Shown: positions 22,346 through 35,250, counted from the first letter of the stretch. The stretch: 64,000 bases of DNA from Lepas anatifera (GCA_034440635.1 JAOTON010001527.1:156501-220500); one strand, 5' to 3'. The notes: generated by a model not told the origin, from the letters alone. Numbers and translations are program-made.

Positions 22346-22682
22346 ATACAAATAGTGACAATTGTGAATGCACTATCATCTCACATAAAAAATGATATAA
22401 TAAAACCATATAACTGGTATCAGGATCAGCAGAGACGGCTTCCTTTTACAAAGAACCCATCGCATACGATAATACTTGGTTTGTGGATAGAACCTCCCCA
22501 AAAACCCAGCCATAGCTCCGCCCCTGGTAAATATATAATATTGAGAATTTCAGAAAACCTGCCTGTACTAGTTTTAGGAAAAGTCAGGAAGTTTCAAAGT
22601 TCTATCTCGAGCCGTTTCGGAGATATTCTTGAAAAACCTTAGGGGGGGGCAATATTAGCCCCCCTGCCGGAAATAGGGTTAA

Positions 22683-23048
22683 ATAAGTTCAGGGGGCCCG
22701 GATCAGCTCAAGGGGCACTAAAACAGCTAATAGGGCACCAGGCAAGCTCGGAGGCATCAGACGAACTCAGAGAGCATTATATAGATTCAGAAGGCACAAT
22801 TATTTTCTCAGGGGGGGAGGCACCAGACTGACTACGAGGGCATCAGATCAGCTCAGAGGGCACATGATCAACTTCCGGGGTTCAAGACCAGCGCTCAGGG
22901 GCACCAGATTAGCTCTGCCCATACGATTATGGGCGACAATGAGGCATTATCTAAAAACGGATTACGTGCCTATACTCTTTCCGGGTGCTTGGAAAGGCAA
23001 CAGAATGCCCTAACTGACCAAAAAGGCACTTAATTGTCAAACAATAGT
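22683..23048 (+). repeat. Satellite D fragment, about 25 bp period
   Basis: Degenerate units with core CAGCTCAGGGGGCACCAGA, best kept to about 22920, grading into single-copy sequence. It does not occur elsewhere in the window. It lies between MITE IV and MITE I-3, with TTAA on both sides. Confidence 0.6.
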
Positions 23049-23052
23049 TTAA

Positions 23053-23892
23053 CACGCGCATTGACGGGGGTCTGAGCCACCTTCGCATTGACGGGGGGCG
23101 GGTACCCGCCCCCTAAGATTTCGAGAACCACGGTAGGTAGCGAAAAACGGTAAACGGCGTTGGGCTGCCCATCCACTTCTCCATCGAAAACATTTGAACC
23201 ATTTTTTTGTCAGGTCACATTTAAGGTCACGAGAGGTCAAAACATGCCCGTCATAGGGATAACATGTAAAATTCAGTTTTTCGGGCATTACATCTGAACA
23301 AGTAAAGATAGAGCAAAACGACTTGAACTATATGAATCCTCTTAGCAAGCCGAATCGAATGATATATAATTTGACCTTGCTAGGTTAAATCAAAGATTTG
23401 ACCTGACCTTAGGTCAGGTCAGCGTCGAATAATATAAAATGCATATCATTAGAACCGCAAAGCCCAGGCAAGTCTAGTACAGCTAAAAGAAATGCTCTAT
23501 CACCATCCGTTACTGAGTTATTCCGTAAAAACCATTTTTCCCATGTATTTCCAATGGAGAGGTCATGCGTCGTACCTGACCTTAGGTCATCGATATCAAA
23601 AATACCGGAACATATTTTAGAGAACTCGGTGGGGCCATTATGTGATATGAGTTTCAATCGGATAAGTTCACCCTGCTCCGACTTATGCTATCTTAAACTT
23701 TTTTTTGAGGTCGGGTCACTTGACCTGTACTGGTGACCTGACCTGAGATGACCTAACCTTAAAATTTTCACAGAAGTTGTAAAAATGATGAGGAAAAAGG
23801 GATACCAAGTACGGCGGCGCTACGCGCCGCCGTTTTTCTACTGTTTCCGAAAAACCCGAGGGGGCGGGTACCCGCCCCCGTCAATGCGCGTG
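23053..23892 (+). mobile_element. TTAA-flanked MITE, family I, copy 3
   Basis: TTAA at 23049-23052 and 23893-23896; 840 bases; same orientation as copy 2. Its right flank (ATCCAATTTCAGAATC) is the continuation of the A satellite that stops before copy 2. Confidence 0.9.
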
Positions 23893-25506
23893 TTAAATCC
23901 AATTTCAGAATCTGGGATCCCAGTTGGGAATTTTGAATTCTAATTAAGAGTCTCTGATCCGAATTGGGAATTTTGGATCCCAATAGAGAATCTTGAATCC
24001 CCATAGAGTATTTTGGATCCGAATTGGAAACCTTGGATCCCAATCGTGGATCTTGGATCTCCTTTAGACGTGTTCAGAGATTCAGCCGCCTATAGACGTG
24101 TGCAGAGACTCAGCGCGCCAGAGACGTTTTCAGAGATACAGTTGCTGTGGAAGATTTTCTACCGCTGTAGACGTGTGCATATATTCAGCCTGCCGTGGAA
24201 CTAACCTAACATAACCTAACGAATTGAGAACCGTTTATTGCAGGAAAAAATATTGGATACCATTATCGAATCTTAAATCCAATTTCAGAATCTGGGATCC
24301 CAATTGGGAATTTTGGATCCTAATTAAGAGTCTCTGATCCGAATTGGGAATCTTGGATCCCAATAGAGAATCTTGAATCCCCATAGAGTTATTTGGATCC
24401 GAATTGGAAATCCTGGATCCCAATCCTGGATCTTGGATCCCTTTAGACGTGTTCAGAGATTCAGCCGGCTATAGACGTGTGCAGAGACTCAGCGCGCCGT
24501 AGTCGTGTTCAGAGATACAGTTGCTGTTCATAGATCCCCTGTGCATAGTCTTGGGTACCAATTGAGAACCATTTATAAGAGGTAAAATATTCGATCCCAG
24601 TCTAGAATCTTGAATCCCCATTCAGGATCTTGGATCCCATTTGGGAATCTTGAATCCCAAATAAGAGTCTTTGATCCAAACTGAGATTCTTGGATCCCAA
24701 TTGAGAATCTCGGATCCCAATAGGGAATTTTGACTCCCGATAGAGTATTTTGGATCCGAACTGGAAATTTTGATCCTAATCGTAGATCTTGTATCCCCCG
24801 TAGAAGTGTTCAGAGATACAGCCAGCGGTAAACATGTTCAGAAATTCAGACTCCTTTAGACGTGTTCAGAGATTCAGGCCACTGAGGGCCTGTGTAGACA
24901 CTCAGCCCGCTGTAGACATGTTGAAAAATTCAGTTGCTGTAGACGCTTTCATAGATACAGCCTGCCATACCCGTGTTCAGAGATTCAGGCCGCCATAGAC
25001 GTGACCAAAGATTTAGCCCGCCATAGACGTATGCAGAGACTCAGCCCACCGTGGAACTAAATTAACCTCACGTAACGTAATCTAACGTAACCTAACCTAA
25101 CCTAACCTAACCAATTGAGAACCGTTTATTGCAGGTAAAAAATATTGGATCCCAATATAGAATCTTGAATCCCCATTCAGGATCTTGCATTCCAAATGCG
25201 AATCTTAAATCCCAATTGAGAGTCTTTGATCCGAATTGAGAGTCTTGGATCCCAATTCAGAATCTTGGATTGCAATAGAGAATCTAGAATCCCCATAGAG
25301 TATTTTGGATCCAAATTGGGAATTCTGGATCCCAATCCTGGATCCCCTTTAGACATGTTCAGATATTTAGCCTCCCATACTCGTGTTTAGAGACTCAGGC
25401 CGCCGTAAACGTGTCCAAAGATTTAGTCTGCCATAGACAAGTGCAGAGATTCAGCCCACCGGAGCCGTTTTCAGAAATTCTACTCTCCGTTGGCGTGTTC
25501 ATAGAT

Positions 25507-25692
25507 TAATAATAATTGTTGGGGCTTAACGACGCACCAACTGCCAGGGTCAAACGGCGTCGCCAACTCTCACCCTGTTGGACGGGATTTTTGGGGATCA
25601 GATCGACTTATTCAGAGGCTCCACCGGGACTTCAACCCGGGACCGGTGGCTTAGAGGACGAGGGTGCTTTCCTTTAAGCCATCTCATCCCCT
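25507..25692 (-). mobile_element. tRNA-derived SINE, copy a
   Basis: 186 bases, flanked by the direct repeat GTTCATAGAT (25497-25506 and 25693-25702). On the minus strand the head is tRNA-like, with A-box TGGCTTA then AAGGAAAGC and B-box GGGTTGAAGTCC. The tail is GTCGTTAAGCCCCAACA then ATTATTATTA. The tail motif resembles widespread metazoan SINE tails. Confidence 0.85.
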
Positions 25693-27288
25693 GTTCATAG
25701 ATACAGTTGCTGTGGAAGTGTTTAAAATTTCTACCGCTGTAGACGTGTGCATATATTCAGCTTGCCGTGGAACTAACCTAACCTAACCTAAGCTAGCCTA
25801 ATCTAACGTAACCTAACGTAATCTAACATAACCTAACCTAACCTAACCCAACCCAACCTAACCTAACCTAACGTAACCAAACCTAACATAACCTAACCTA
25901 ACCTTACCTAACCTGACCTAACCTAAGCTAAACTAGCCTAACCTAACCTAACTTAACCTAACCTAACATAAACTAACCTAACCTAACCTAATCTATCAAA
26001 ATTCCATTATAGATCCCAATAGATAATTTTTGACCCCGGTAGAGAATCTTGAGTCCCCTTGGAGTGTCTCGGATCTAAATGGAGAATCTTAAATCCGGAG
26101 AATATCTTGGATCCAAATTAAGAACCTTTGATACCAATTAAGAATTTTGGATGCATGCCAATAGAGAAACTTGGTGCCAAAAGATAATCCAATTGAGCAT
26201 CTTTGATCCCAATTGAGAATCATGTATCCAAATTCAGAATAATGTATCCCGAAATAGAATCTTGGATCCCAATTGAGAACCCAATTGATTGCAGTTAAGA
26301 ATGTTCGATCGCAATAGAGAATCATGGATCCCCATTAAGAATCTATGATCCAAATTGGGGAAGTTGAATCCCAATTGAAATCTTTAGTTTAAATGAGAAT
26401 CCTGGATCCCAATTGAGAATCGTAAATCCCAATTTATAATCTTGGATACCAATTGAGCAACATTGATTGTAGTTAAGAATCTTCAATCCCAATAGAGAAT
26501 CTTGGATCCCATTAAGAATCTATGATCCCAATTGGTGAACTTGAGTTCCAATTGAGAATCTTTGTTTCAAATTTAGACTCTTGTATCCCAATTGAAAGTT
26601 TTGGATTCCAATAAATAATCTTGGATTCCAATTGAGAGTCATGGATCCTAATTGGGAAAATTGAATCCCAATTGAAAACCTTTGTTTCAACTTGAAAATC
26701 TTGGATCCCAATAAGGAATCTTGGATTCCAATTGAAAATTTTGGATCCCAATTTACAGTCTTGGGTACCAATTGAGAACCATTTATAACAGGTAAAAATC
26801 TTGGATCCCAATATCGAATCTTAAATCCAATTTTAGAGTTTGGGATCCCAATTGGGAATTTTGAATCCTAATTAAGAGTCTCTGATCCGAATTGGGAATC
26901 TTGGATGTCAATAGAAAATCTTGAATCCCCATAGAGTATTTTCAATCCGAACTGGAAATATTGGATCCTAATCTTAGATCTTGGATCCCCTGTTGACGTG
27001 TTCAGAGATAAAGCCAGCCGTGAACATGCTCAGAAACTCACACTCCTGTAGACAAGTTCAGAGATTCAGGCCACTGAAGACCTGTGTAGAGATTCAACCT
27101 GCTATAGACATGTTCAAAAATTCAGTTGCTGTAGACGCTTTCATAGATACAGCCTGCCATACTCGTGTTTAGAGACTCAGGCCGCCGTAAACGTGTCCAA
27201 AGATTTAGTCTGCCATAGACAAGTGCAGAGATTCAGCCCACCGGAGCCGTTTTCAGAAATTCTACTCTCCGTTGGCGTGTTCATAGAT

Positions 27289-27474
27289 TAATAATAATTG
27301 TTGGGGCTTAACGACGCACCAACTGCCAGGGTCAAACGGCGTCGCCAACTCTCACCCTGTTGGACGGGATTTTTGGGAATCAGATCGACTTATTCAGAGG
27401 CTCCACCGGGACTTCAACCCGGGACCGGTGGCTTAGAGGACGAGGGTGCTTTCCTTTAAGCCATCTCATCCCCT
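27289..27474 (-). mobile_element. tRNA-derived SINE, copy b
   Basis: Nearly identical to copy a, same flanking GTTCATAGAT and the same place in a B block. It is a passenger of the ~1.8-kb tandem duplication, not an independent insertion. Confidence 0.85.
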
Positions 27475-30427
27475 GTTCATAGATACAGTTGCTGTGGAAG
27501 TGTTTAAAATTTCTACCGCTGTAGACGTGTGCATATATTCAGCTTGCCGTGGAACTAACCTAACCTAACCTAAGCTAGCCTAATCTAACGTAACCTAACG
27601 TAATCTAACATAACCTAACCTAACCTAACCTAACCTAACCCAACCTAACCTAACCTAACCTAACGTAACCAAACCTAACATAACCGAACCTAACCTTACC
27701 TAACCTGACCTAACCTAAGCTAAAACCTAGCCTAACCTAACCTAACTTAACCTAACCTAACATAAACTAGCCTAACCTAACCTAATCTATCAAAATTCCA
27801 TTATAGATCCCAATAGATAATTTTTGACCCCGGTAGAGAATCTTGAGTCCCCTTGGAGTGTCTCGGATCTAAATGGAGAATCTTAAATCCCCGGAGAATA
27901 TCTTGGATCCAAATTAAGAACCTTTGATACCAATTAAGAATTTTGGATGCATGCCAATAGAGAAACTTGGTGCCCAAAAAGATAATCCAATTGAGCATCT
28001 TTGATCCCAATTGAGAATCATATATCCAAATTCAGAATAATGTATCCCAAAATAGAATCTTGGATCCCAATTGAGAACCCAATTGATTGCAGTTAAGAAT
28101 GTTCGATCGCAATAGAGAATCATGGATCCCCATTAAGAATCTATGATCCAAATTGGGGAAGTTGAATCCCAATTGAAATCTTTAGTTTCAAATGAGAATC
28201 CTGGATCCCAATTGAGAATCGTTAATCCCAATTTATAATCTTGGATACCAATTGAGCAACATTGATTGTAGTTAAGAATCTTCAATCCCAATAGAGAATC
28301 TTGGATCCCATTAAGAATCTATGATCCCAATTGGTGAACTTGAGTTCCAATTGAGAATCTTTGTTTCAAATTTAGACTCTTGTATCCCAATTGAAAGTTT
28401 TGGATTCCAATAAATAATCTTGGATTCCAATTGAGAGTCATGGATCCTAATTGGGAAAATTGAATCCCAATTGAAAACCTTTGTTTCAACTTGAAAATCT
28501 TGGATCCCAATAAAGAATCTTGGATTCCAATTGAAAATTTTGGATCCCAATTTACAGTCTTGGGTACCAATTGAGAACCATTTATAACAGGTAAAAATCT
28601 TGGATCCCAATATCGAATCTTAAATCCATTTTAGAGTTTGGGATCCCAATTGGGAATTTTGAATCCTAATTAAGAGTCTCTGATCCGAATTGGGAATCTT
28701 GGATGCCAATAGAAAATCTTGAATCCCCATAGAGTATTTTCAATCCGAACTGGAAATATTGGATCCTAATCTTAGATCTTGGATCCCCTGTTGACGTGTT
28801 CAGAGATAAAGCCAGCCGTAAACATGCTCAGAAACTCACACTCCTGTAGACAAGTTCAGAGATTCAGGCCACTGAAGACCTGTGTAGAGATTCAACCTGC
28901 TATAGACATGTTCAAAAATTCAGTTCCTGTAGACGCTTTCATAGATTCAGCCTGCCATACCCGTGTTCAGAGATTGAGGCCGCCGTAGAAGTGTCCAAAG
29001 ATTTAGCCCGCCAAAGACGTGTGCAGAGATTCAGCCCACCGTAGAACTAAGCTAACTTCACCTAACGTAACGTAACCAAACCTAACCTAACTTAACATAA
29101 CGTAATCTAACCTAACTCAACCTAACCTAACATAACCTAACGAATTGAGAACCGTTTATTGCAGGTAAAAATATTGGATCCCATTATCGAATCTTAAATC
29201 CAATTTCAGAATCTGGGATCCCAATTGGGAATTTTAGATCCTAATTAAGAGTCTCTGATCCGAATTGGGAATCTTGGATCCCAATAGAGAATCTTGAATC
29301 CCCATAGAGTTTTGGATCCAAATTGGAAATCCTGGAACCCAATCCTGGATCTTGGATCTCCTTTAGACGTGTTCAGAGATTCAGCCGGCTATAGACGTGT
29401 GCAGAGACTCTGCGCGCCGTAGTCGTGTTCAGAGATACAGTTGCTGTTCATAGATCCCCTGTTCATAGTCTTGGGTACCAATTGAGAACCATTTATAAGA
29501 GGTAAAAATATTCGATCCCAGTCTAGAATCTTGAATCCCCATTCAGGATCTTGGATCCCATTTGGGAATCTTAAATCCCAAATAAGAGTCTTTGATCCAA
29601 ACAGAGATTCTTGGATCCCAATTGAGAATCCTGGATCCCAATAGAGAATCTTGACTCCCGATAGAGTATTTTGGATCGGAACTGGAAATTTTGAATCCTA
29701 ATCGTAGATCTTGTATCCCCCGTAGACGTGTTCAGAGATACAGCCAGCGGTAAACATGTTCAGAAATTCAGACTCCTTTAGACGTGTTCAGAGATTCAGG
29801 CCACTGAGGGCCTGTGTAGAGACTCAGCCCGCTGTAGACATGTTGAAAAATTAAGTTGCTGTAGACGCTTTCATAGATACAGCCTGCCAAACCCGTGTTC
29901 AGAGATTCAGGCCGCCATAGACGTGACCAAAGATTTAGCCCGCCATAGACGTATGCAGAGACTCAGTCCACCGTGGAACTAACCTAACCTCACGTAACGT
30001 AATGTAACGTAACCTAACCTAACCTAACCTAACCAATTGAGAACCGTTTATTGCAGGTAAAAATATTGGATCCCAATATAGAATCTTGAATCCCCATTCA
30101 GGATCTTGCATCCCAAATGCGAATCTTCAATCCCAATTGAAAGTCTTTGATCCGAATTGAGAATCTTGGATCCCAATTCAGAATCTTGGATTGCAATAGA
30201 GAATCTAGAATCCCCATAGAGTATTTTGTATCTAAATTGGGAATTCTGGATACCAATCCTGGATCCCCTTTAGACGTGTTCAGATATTCAACCTCCCATA
30301 CTCGTGTTCAGAGACTCAGGCCGCCGTAAACGTGTCCAAAGCTTTAGCCTGCCATAGAAAAGTGCAGAGATTCAGCGCACCGGAGCCGTTTTCAGAAATT
30401 CTACTCCCCGTTGGCGTGTTCATAGAT

Positions 30428-30613
30428 TAATAATAATTGTTGGGGCTTAACGACGCACCAACTGCCAGGGTCAAACGGCGTCGCCATCTCTCACCTTGTT
30501 GGACGGGATTTTTGGGGATCAGATCGACTTATTCAGAGGCTCCACCGGGACTTCAACCCGGGACCGGTGGCTTAGAGGACGAGGGAGCTTTCCACTAAGC
30601 CACCTAATCCCCT
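30428..30613 (-). mobile_element. tRNA-derived SINE, copy c
   Basis: Same insertion site and length as copies a and b. It has CACTAAGCC in the A-box region where a and b read CTTTAAGCC, which is closer to a working A-box. Confidence 0.85.
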
Positions 30614-31974
30614 GTTCATAGGTACAGTTGCTGTGGAAGTATTTAGAATTTCTACTGTTGTAGACGTGTGCATATATTCAGTTTCCGTGGAACTAACCTA
30701 ACCTAACATAGCCTAACCTAACGTAACCTAACGTAATCTAACCTAACCTAACCTAATTTAACCTAACCTTACCTAACCAACCTAACCTAACCTAAGCTAA
30801 CCTAACCTAACGTAACCTAACGTAATCTAACCTAACTTAGCCTAACCTAACCTAACCTAACCTAACATAAACTAACCTAACCTAACATGATCTAACCTGA
30901 CCTCACCTAACCTAACGTAACCTAAAATAACCTAATCTGATCTATCCAAATTCCAATTGAGATCGCAATAGAGAATCGTGTATCTCATTCGGGAATCCTG
31001 GATCCTTATTGAGATTCTTGGATCAAAATGTAGAATTTTTGATCTCTAGGGAGAATCTTGAATTGCAATAGAGAATCTTGGATCCCATTGAGAACCTATG
31101 AACCCAATGGGAAACTCGAAAGCCAATTCAGAATCTCTGTTTCAAATTAAGAATCTTGTATCGCAATTGAGAATCCTGGATCCCAATAAATAATCTTGGA
31201 TTCAAATTGAAAATCTTGGATCCCAATTGAGAGTCTTGTGTGCCAATTAAGAACCATTTATAACAGGTAAAAATCTTGGATCCCAATCTGGAATTTTGAA
31301 TCCCCATTCAGGATGTTGGATCCTAATTGGGAATCCTCAATCCTAATTGAGAGTCTTTAATCCGACATGAGAATCTTGGATCCCAATTCAGAATCTTGGA
31401 TTGCAAAAGAGAATCTAGAATCTCCGTAGAGTATTTTGAATTGAAATTGGGCATCCTGGACCCCAATCTTGGATCTTGGATCCCCTTTAGACGTGTTCAG
31501 ATATTCAGCCTCCCATATTCGTGTTCAGAGACTCAGCCCGCCGTAAACGTGTCCAAAGATTCAGCCTGCTATAGACAAGTGCAGAGATTCAGCCCACCGG
31601 AGCCGTTTCTCAGAAACTCTACTCTCCGTTGACGTGTTCATAGATTCAGCTGCTGTGAAAATGTTTAGTGTTTCTGCCTCTGTAGACGTGTGCATGTATT
31701 TAGCCTGCCGTAGCACTAACTTAATGTAACGTAACGTAATCTAACCTAACCTAAGCTAACCTAAACTAACTTAGCCTAACCTACCCTAACCTACCCAAAC
31801 CTACCCAAAAATAATCTAACCTAACCTAACCAAACATGACCTAACCTGACCTAACCTAACATAACTTAACCTAACCTAACTTAACCTAACCTAACCTAAC
31901 ATAACCTTACATGACCTAACCTGACATAACCTAACCTAACATAACCAAACCTAACATAACCTAACCTAACTTAA

Positions 31975-32788
31975 CACGCGCTTTGACGGGGGTCTGGGCC
32001 ACCTTCGCATTGACGGGGGGGGCGGGTACCCGCCCCCTAAGATCTCAAGAACCACACTAGGTAGCGAAAAACGGTAAAGGGTGTCGGGCTGCCCATCCAC
32101 TTCTCCATCGAAAACATTTGAACCATTTTTTTTGTCAGGTAGCATTTAAGGTCACGAGAGGTCAAAACATTCAGTTTTTCGGGCATTACATCTGAACAAG
32201 TAAAGATAGAGCAAAACAACTTGAACTATATGAATCCTCTTAGCAAGCTGAATCCAGTGATATATAATTTGACCTTGCTAGGTCAAATCAAGGATTTGAC
32301 CTGACCTGAGGTCAGGTCAGGGTCAAATTATATAAAATGCATATCATTAGAACAGCAAAGCCCAGGCGAGTCTAATCCAGCTAAAATAAATGCGCTATCA
32401 CCATCTGTTACTGAGTTATTCCGTAAAAACCATTTTTCCCATGTATTTCCATTAGAGAGGTTATGCCTCGTACCTGACCTTAGGTCATCGATATCAAAAA
32501 TACCGGAACATATGTTAGAGAACTCGGTGGGGCCATTATGTGATATGAGTTTCAATCGGATAAGTTCACCCTGCTCCGACTTATGCTATCTTAAACTTTT
32601 TTAGGTTGGGTCACTTGACCTGTACTGGTGACCTGACCTGAGATGACCTAACCTTAAAATTTTCACAGAAGTTGTAAAAATGATGAGGGAAAAGGTACAC
32701 CAAGTACGGTGGCGCTACGCGCCGCCGTTTTTCTACTATCTTCGAAAAACCCGAGGGGGCGGGTACCCGCCCCCCGTCAATGCGCGTG
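31975..32788 (+). mobile_element. TTAA-flanked MITE, family I, copy 4
   Basis: TTAA at 31971-31974 and 32789-32792, inserted in CCTAA repeats. It lacks about 28 bases after GGTCAAAACAT that other copies have. Copy 6 shares this deletion and the flanks, so 4 and 6 descend from one insertion. Confidence 0.88.
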
Positions 32789-32792
32789 TTAA

Positions 32793-34403
32793 CCTTACCT
32801 AACCTGACTTAACCTTAGCTAGCTACCACTCAGCCTAACTTAACCTAACCTAGCCTAACCTAACCTAACCTAACCTGAACTAACCTAACCTAACCAATTG
32901 AGAGCCGTATATTTCAGGTAAAAATATTGGATCCCAATATAGAATCTTGATTCCCCACTCAGTATCTTGCATCCCAATTGGGAATTTTCAATCCCAATGG
33001 AGAGTCTTTGATCCGAATTGAGAATCTTGGATCCCAATTCAGAATCTTGGATTGCAATAGAGAGTCTAAAATCCCCATACAGTATGTTGGATCCAAATTT
33101 GGATTCCTGGATCCAAATCTTTGATCTTCGATTCCCTTTAACCGTGTTAGATATTCAGCCTCCCGTACTCGTGTTAAGAGTCTCAGGCCGCTGTAAACGT
33201 GTCCAAAGATGCAGCCTGCCATAGACAAGTGCAGAGATTTAGCCCAACGGAGCCGTTTTCAGCAATTCTACTCTCAGTTGACGTGTTCATAAATTCAGTT
33301 GCTGTGGATGTGTTTAGAGTGCCTACCGCTGTAGACGTGTGTATATATTTAGCCTGCCATAGAACTAACCTGACCTAACCTAGCCTAACCTAGCGTAACC
33401 TAACTTAATCCAAGCTAACCTAACCTATTCTAACCTAACCTAACCTAACCTAACCAAACCTAACCTAACCTAACATGACCTAACCTGACCTAACCTAACC
33501 TAACATAACGTGACGTATTCTTACCTCACCTAACCTGGTCTAACCTAACCTAACCTAACCTAGCCTAACCTAACCTAACCTAACCTAACCTAACCCAACC
33601 TAACCTAACCAAACCTAACCTAACCAAACCTAACCTAACCTAACCTAACCTAACCTAGCCTAACCTAACCTAACCTAACCTAACCTAACCTAAACTAACC
33701 TAACCTAACCTAACCTAACCTAACCTAACCTAACCTAACCTGACCTAACCTAACCTAACCTAACCTAACCTAAGCTAGCCTAACCATACCTAAAGTAGCC
33801 TAACCTAACGTAACCTAACGTAATCTTACGTGACCGAACCTAACGTAACCTAACCTAACCTAACCTAACCTAACTTAGCCTAACCTAACCTAACCTAACC
33901 TAACCTAACCTTACCTAACCTAACCTAACCTTACCTAACCTGACCTAACCTTACCTAACCTAACATGACGAAACCTGACCTAACCTAACCTAACCTAACT
34001 TAATGTAACCTAACCTAGCCTTACCTAACCTGGTCTAACCTAGCCTAACTTAACCTAACCTAACCTAACCTAACCTAACCAAACCTAACGTAGCCTAACC
34101 TAACCTAACCTAACATAACCTAATCTATCCAAATTCCATTATAGATCCCAATAGATAATTTTGACCCCAGTAGAGAATCTTGAGTCCCCTTGGAGTGTCT
34201 GGATCCCAATGGAGAATCTTCGATCCCCGTATAATATCTTTGATTTGAATGGAGAACGTTGGATCCCAAAAGAAAAATCTGATCCCAATTCTGAGAAATC
34301 TGATCTTGGATCCCAATTAAAAATCTTGCATCCCAATTAAGAACATTTGATACCAATTAAGAATATTAGATGCTTGCCAATAGAGAAACATGGAGCACAA
34401 AAG
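32793..34403 (+). repeat. A-B-C satellite cassettes 13-15, with the longest CCTAA block
   Basis: C 32793-32895; A 32896-33140, B 33141-33365, C 33366-34130 (about 765 bases, one of the two longest and cleanest CCTAA tracts); A 34131-34403. The A block is interrupted by MITE I-5. Confidence 0.9.
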
Positions 34404-34407
34404 ATAA

Positions 34408-35250
34408 CACGCGCATTGACGGGGGTCTGAGCCACCTTCGCATTGACGGGGGGGCGGGTACCCGCCCCTCCCCTAAGATCTCGAGAACCACGGTAGGTAG
34501 CGAAAAACGGTAAACGGCGTTGGGCTGCCCATCCACTTCTCCATCGAAAACATTTGAACCATTTTTTGTCAGGTCACATTTAAGGTCATGAGAGGTCAAA
34601 ACATGCCCGTCATAGGGATAACATGTAAAATTCAGTTTTTCGGGCATTACATCTGAACAAGTAAAGATAGAGCAAAACGATTTGAACTATATGAATCCTC
34701 TTAGCAAGCCGAATCGAATGATATATAATTTGACCTTTCCAGGTCAAATCAAGAATTTGACCTGACCTGAGGTCAGGTCAGGTCAAATTATATAAAATGG
34801 ATATCATTAGAACCGCAAAGCCCAGACGAGTCTAATGCAGCTAAAATAAATGCTCTATCACCATCCGTTACTGAGTTATTCCGTAAAAACCATTTTTCCC
34901 ATATATTTCCAATGGAGAGGTCATGCCTCGTACCTGACCTTACGTCATCGATATAACAAATACCGAAACATATGTTAGAGAACTCGGTGGGGCCATTATG
35001 TGATATGAGTTTCAATCGGATAAGTTCACCCTGCTCCGACTTATGCTATCTTAAACTTTTTTGAGGTCGGGTCACTTGACCTGTACTGGTGACCTGACCT
35101 GAGATGACCTAACCTTAAAATTTTCACAGAAGTTGTAAAAATGATGAGGGAAAAGGAATACCAAATACGGCGGCGCTACGCGCCGCCGTTTTTCTACCAT
35201 CTCCGAAAAACCCGAGGGGGGCGGGTACCCGCCCCCCGTCAATGCGCGTG
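34408..35250 (+). mobile_element. Family I MITE, copy 5, flanked by ATAA
   Basis: Intact TIRs, but the 4-bp flanks are ATAA (34404-34407 and 35251-35254), not TTAA. The empty site AAAAGATAATCCAATTGAGC is present at about 26176, 39203, 51075 and other paralogous A blocks, so ATAA was the target and was duplicated. Confidence 0.9.

Larger units (their letters stand above)
21430..22678 (+). mobile_element. TTAA-flanked MITE, family IV
   Basis: Starts CCCTATTTCC (repeated as CCCTATTTCCGGCATGGGG at about 21458) and ends TGCCGGAAATAGGG, flanked by TTAA at 21426-21429 and 22679-22682. Hairpins GGGGGCAATATCGGCCCCC (left) and GGGGGCAATATTAGCCCCC (right). The left subterminal CTAAGATCTCG matches family I. 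The body is unlike families I-III, lacks the AGGTCA motifs and carries a nested hAT-like element. No transposase. Confidence 0.85.
23897..31970 (+). repeat. A-B-C satellite cassettes 6-13
   Basis: Approximate blocks: A 23897-24055, B 24060-24200, C to 24220; A 24221-24440, B 24441-24530, A 24540-24795, B 24796-25055, C 25056-25110; A 25111-25355, B 25356-25506 and 25693-25770 around a SINE, C 25771-26000; A 26001-26990, B 26991-27288 and 27475-27550 around a SINE, C 27551-27790; A 27791-28790, B 28791-29045, C 29046-29145; A 29146-29365, B 29366-29450, A 29460-29720, B 29721-29975, C 29976-30035; A 30036-30270, B 30271-30427 and 30614-30690, C 30691-30945; A 30946-31480, B 31481-31705, C 31706-31970. 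The section from about 25380 to 27160 is tandemly duplicated as 27160-28950. Confidence 0.88.
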
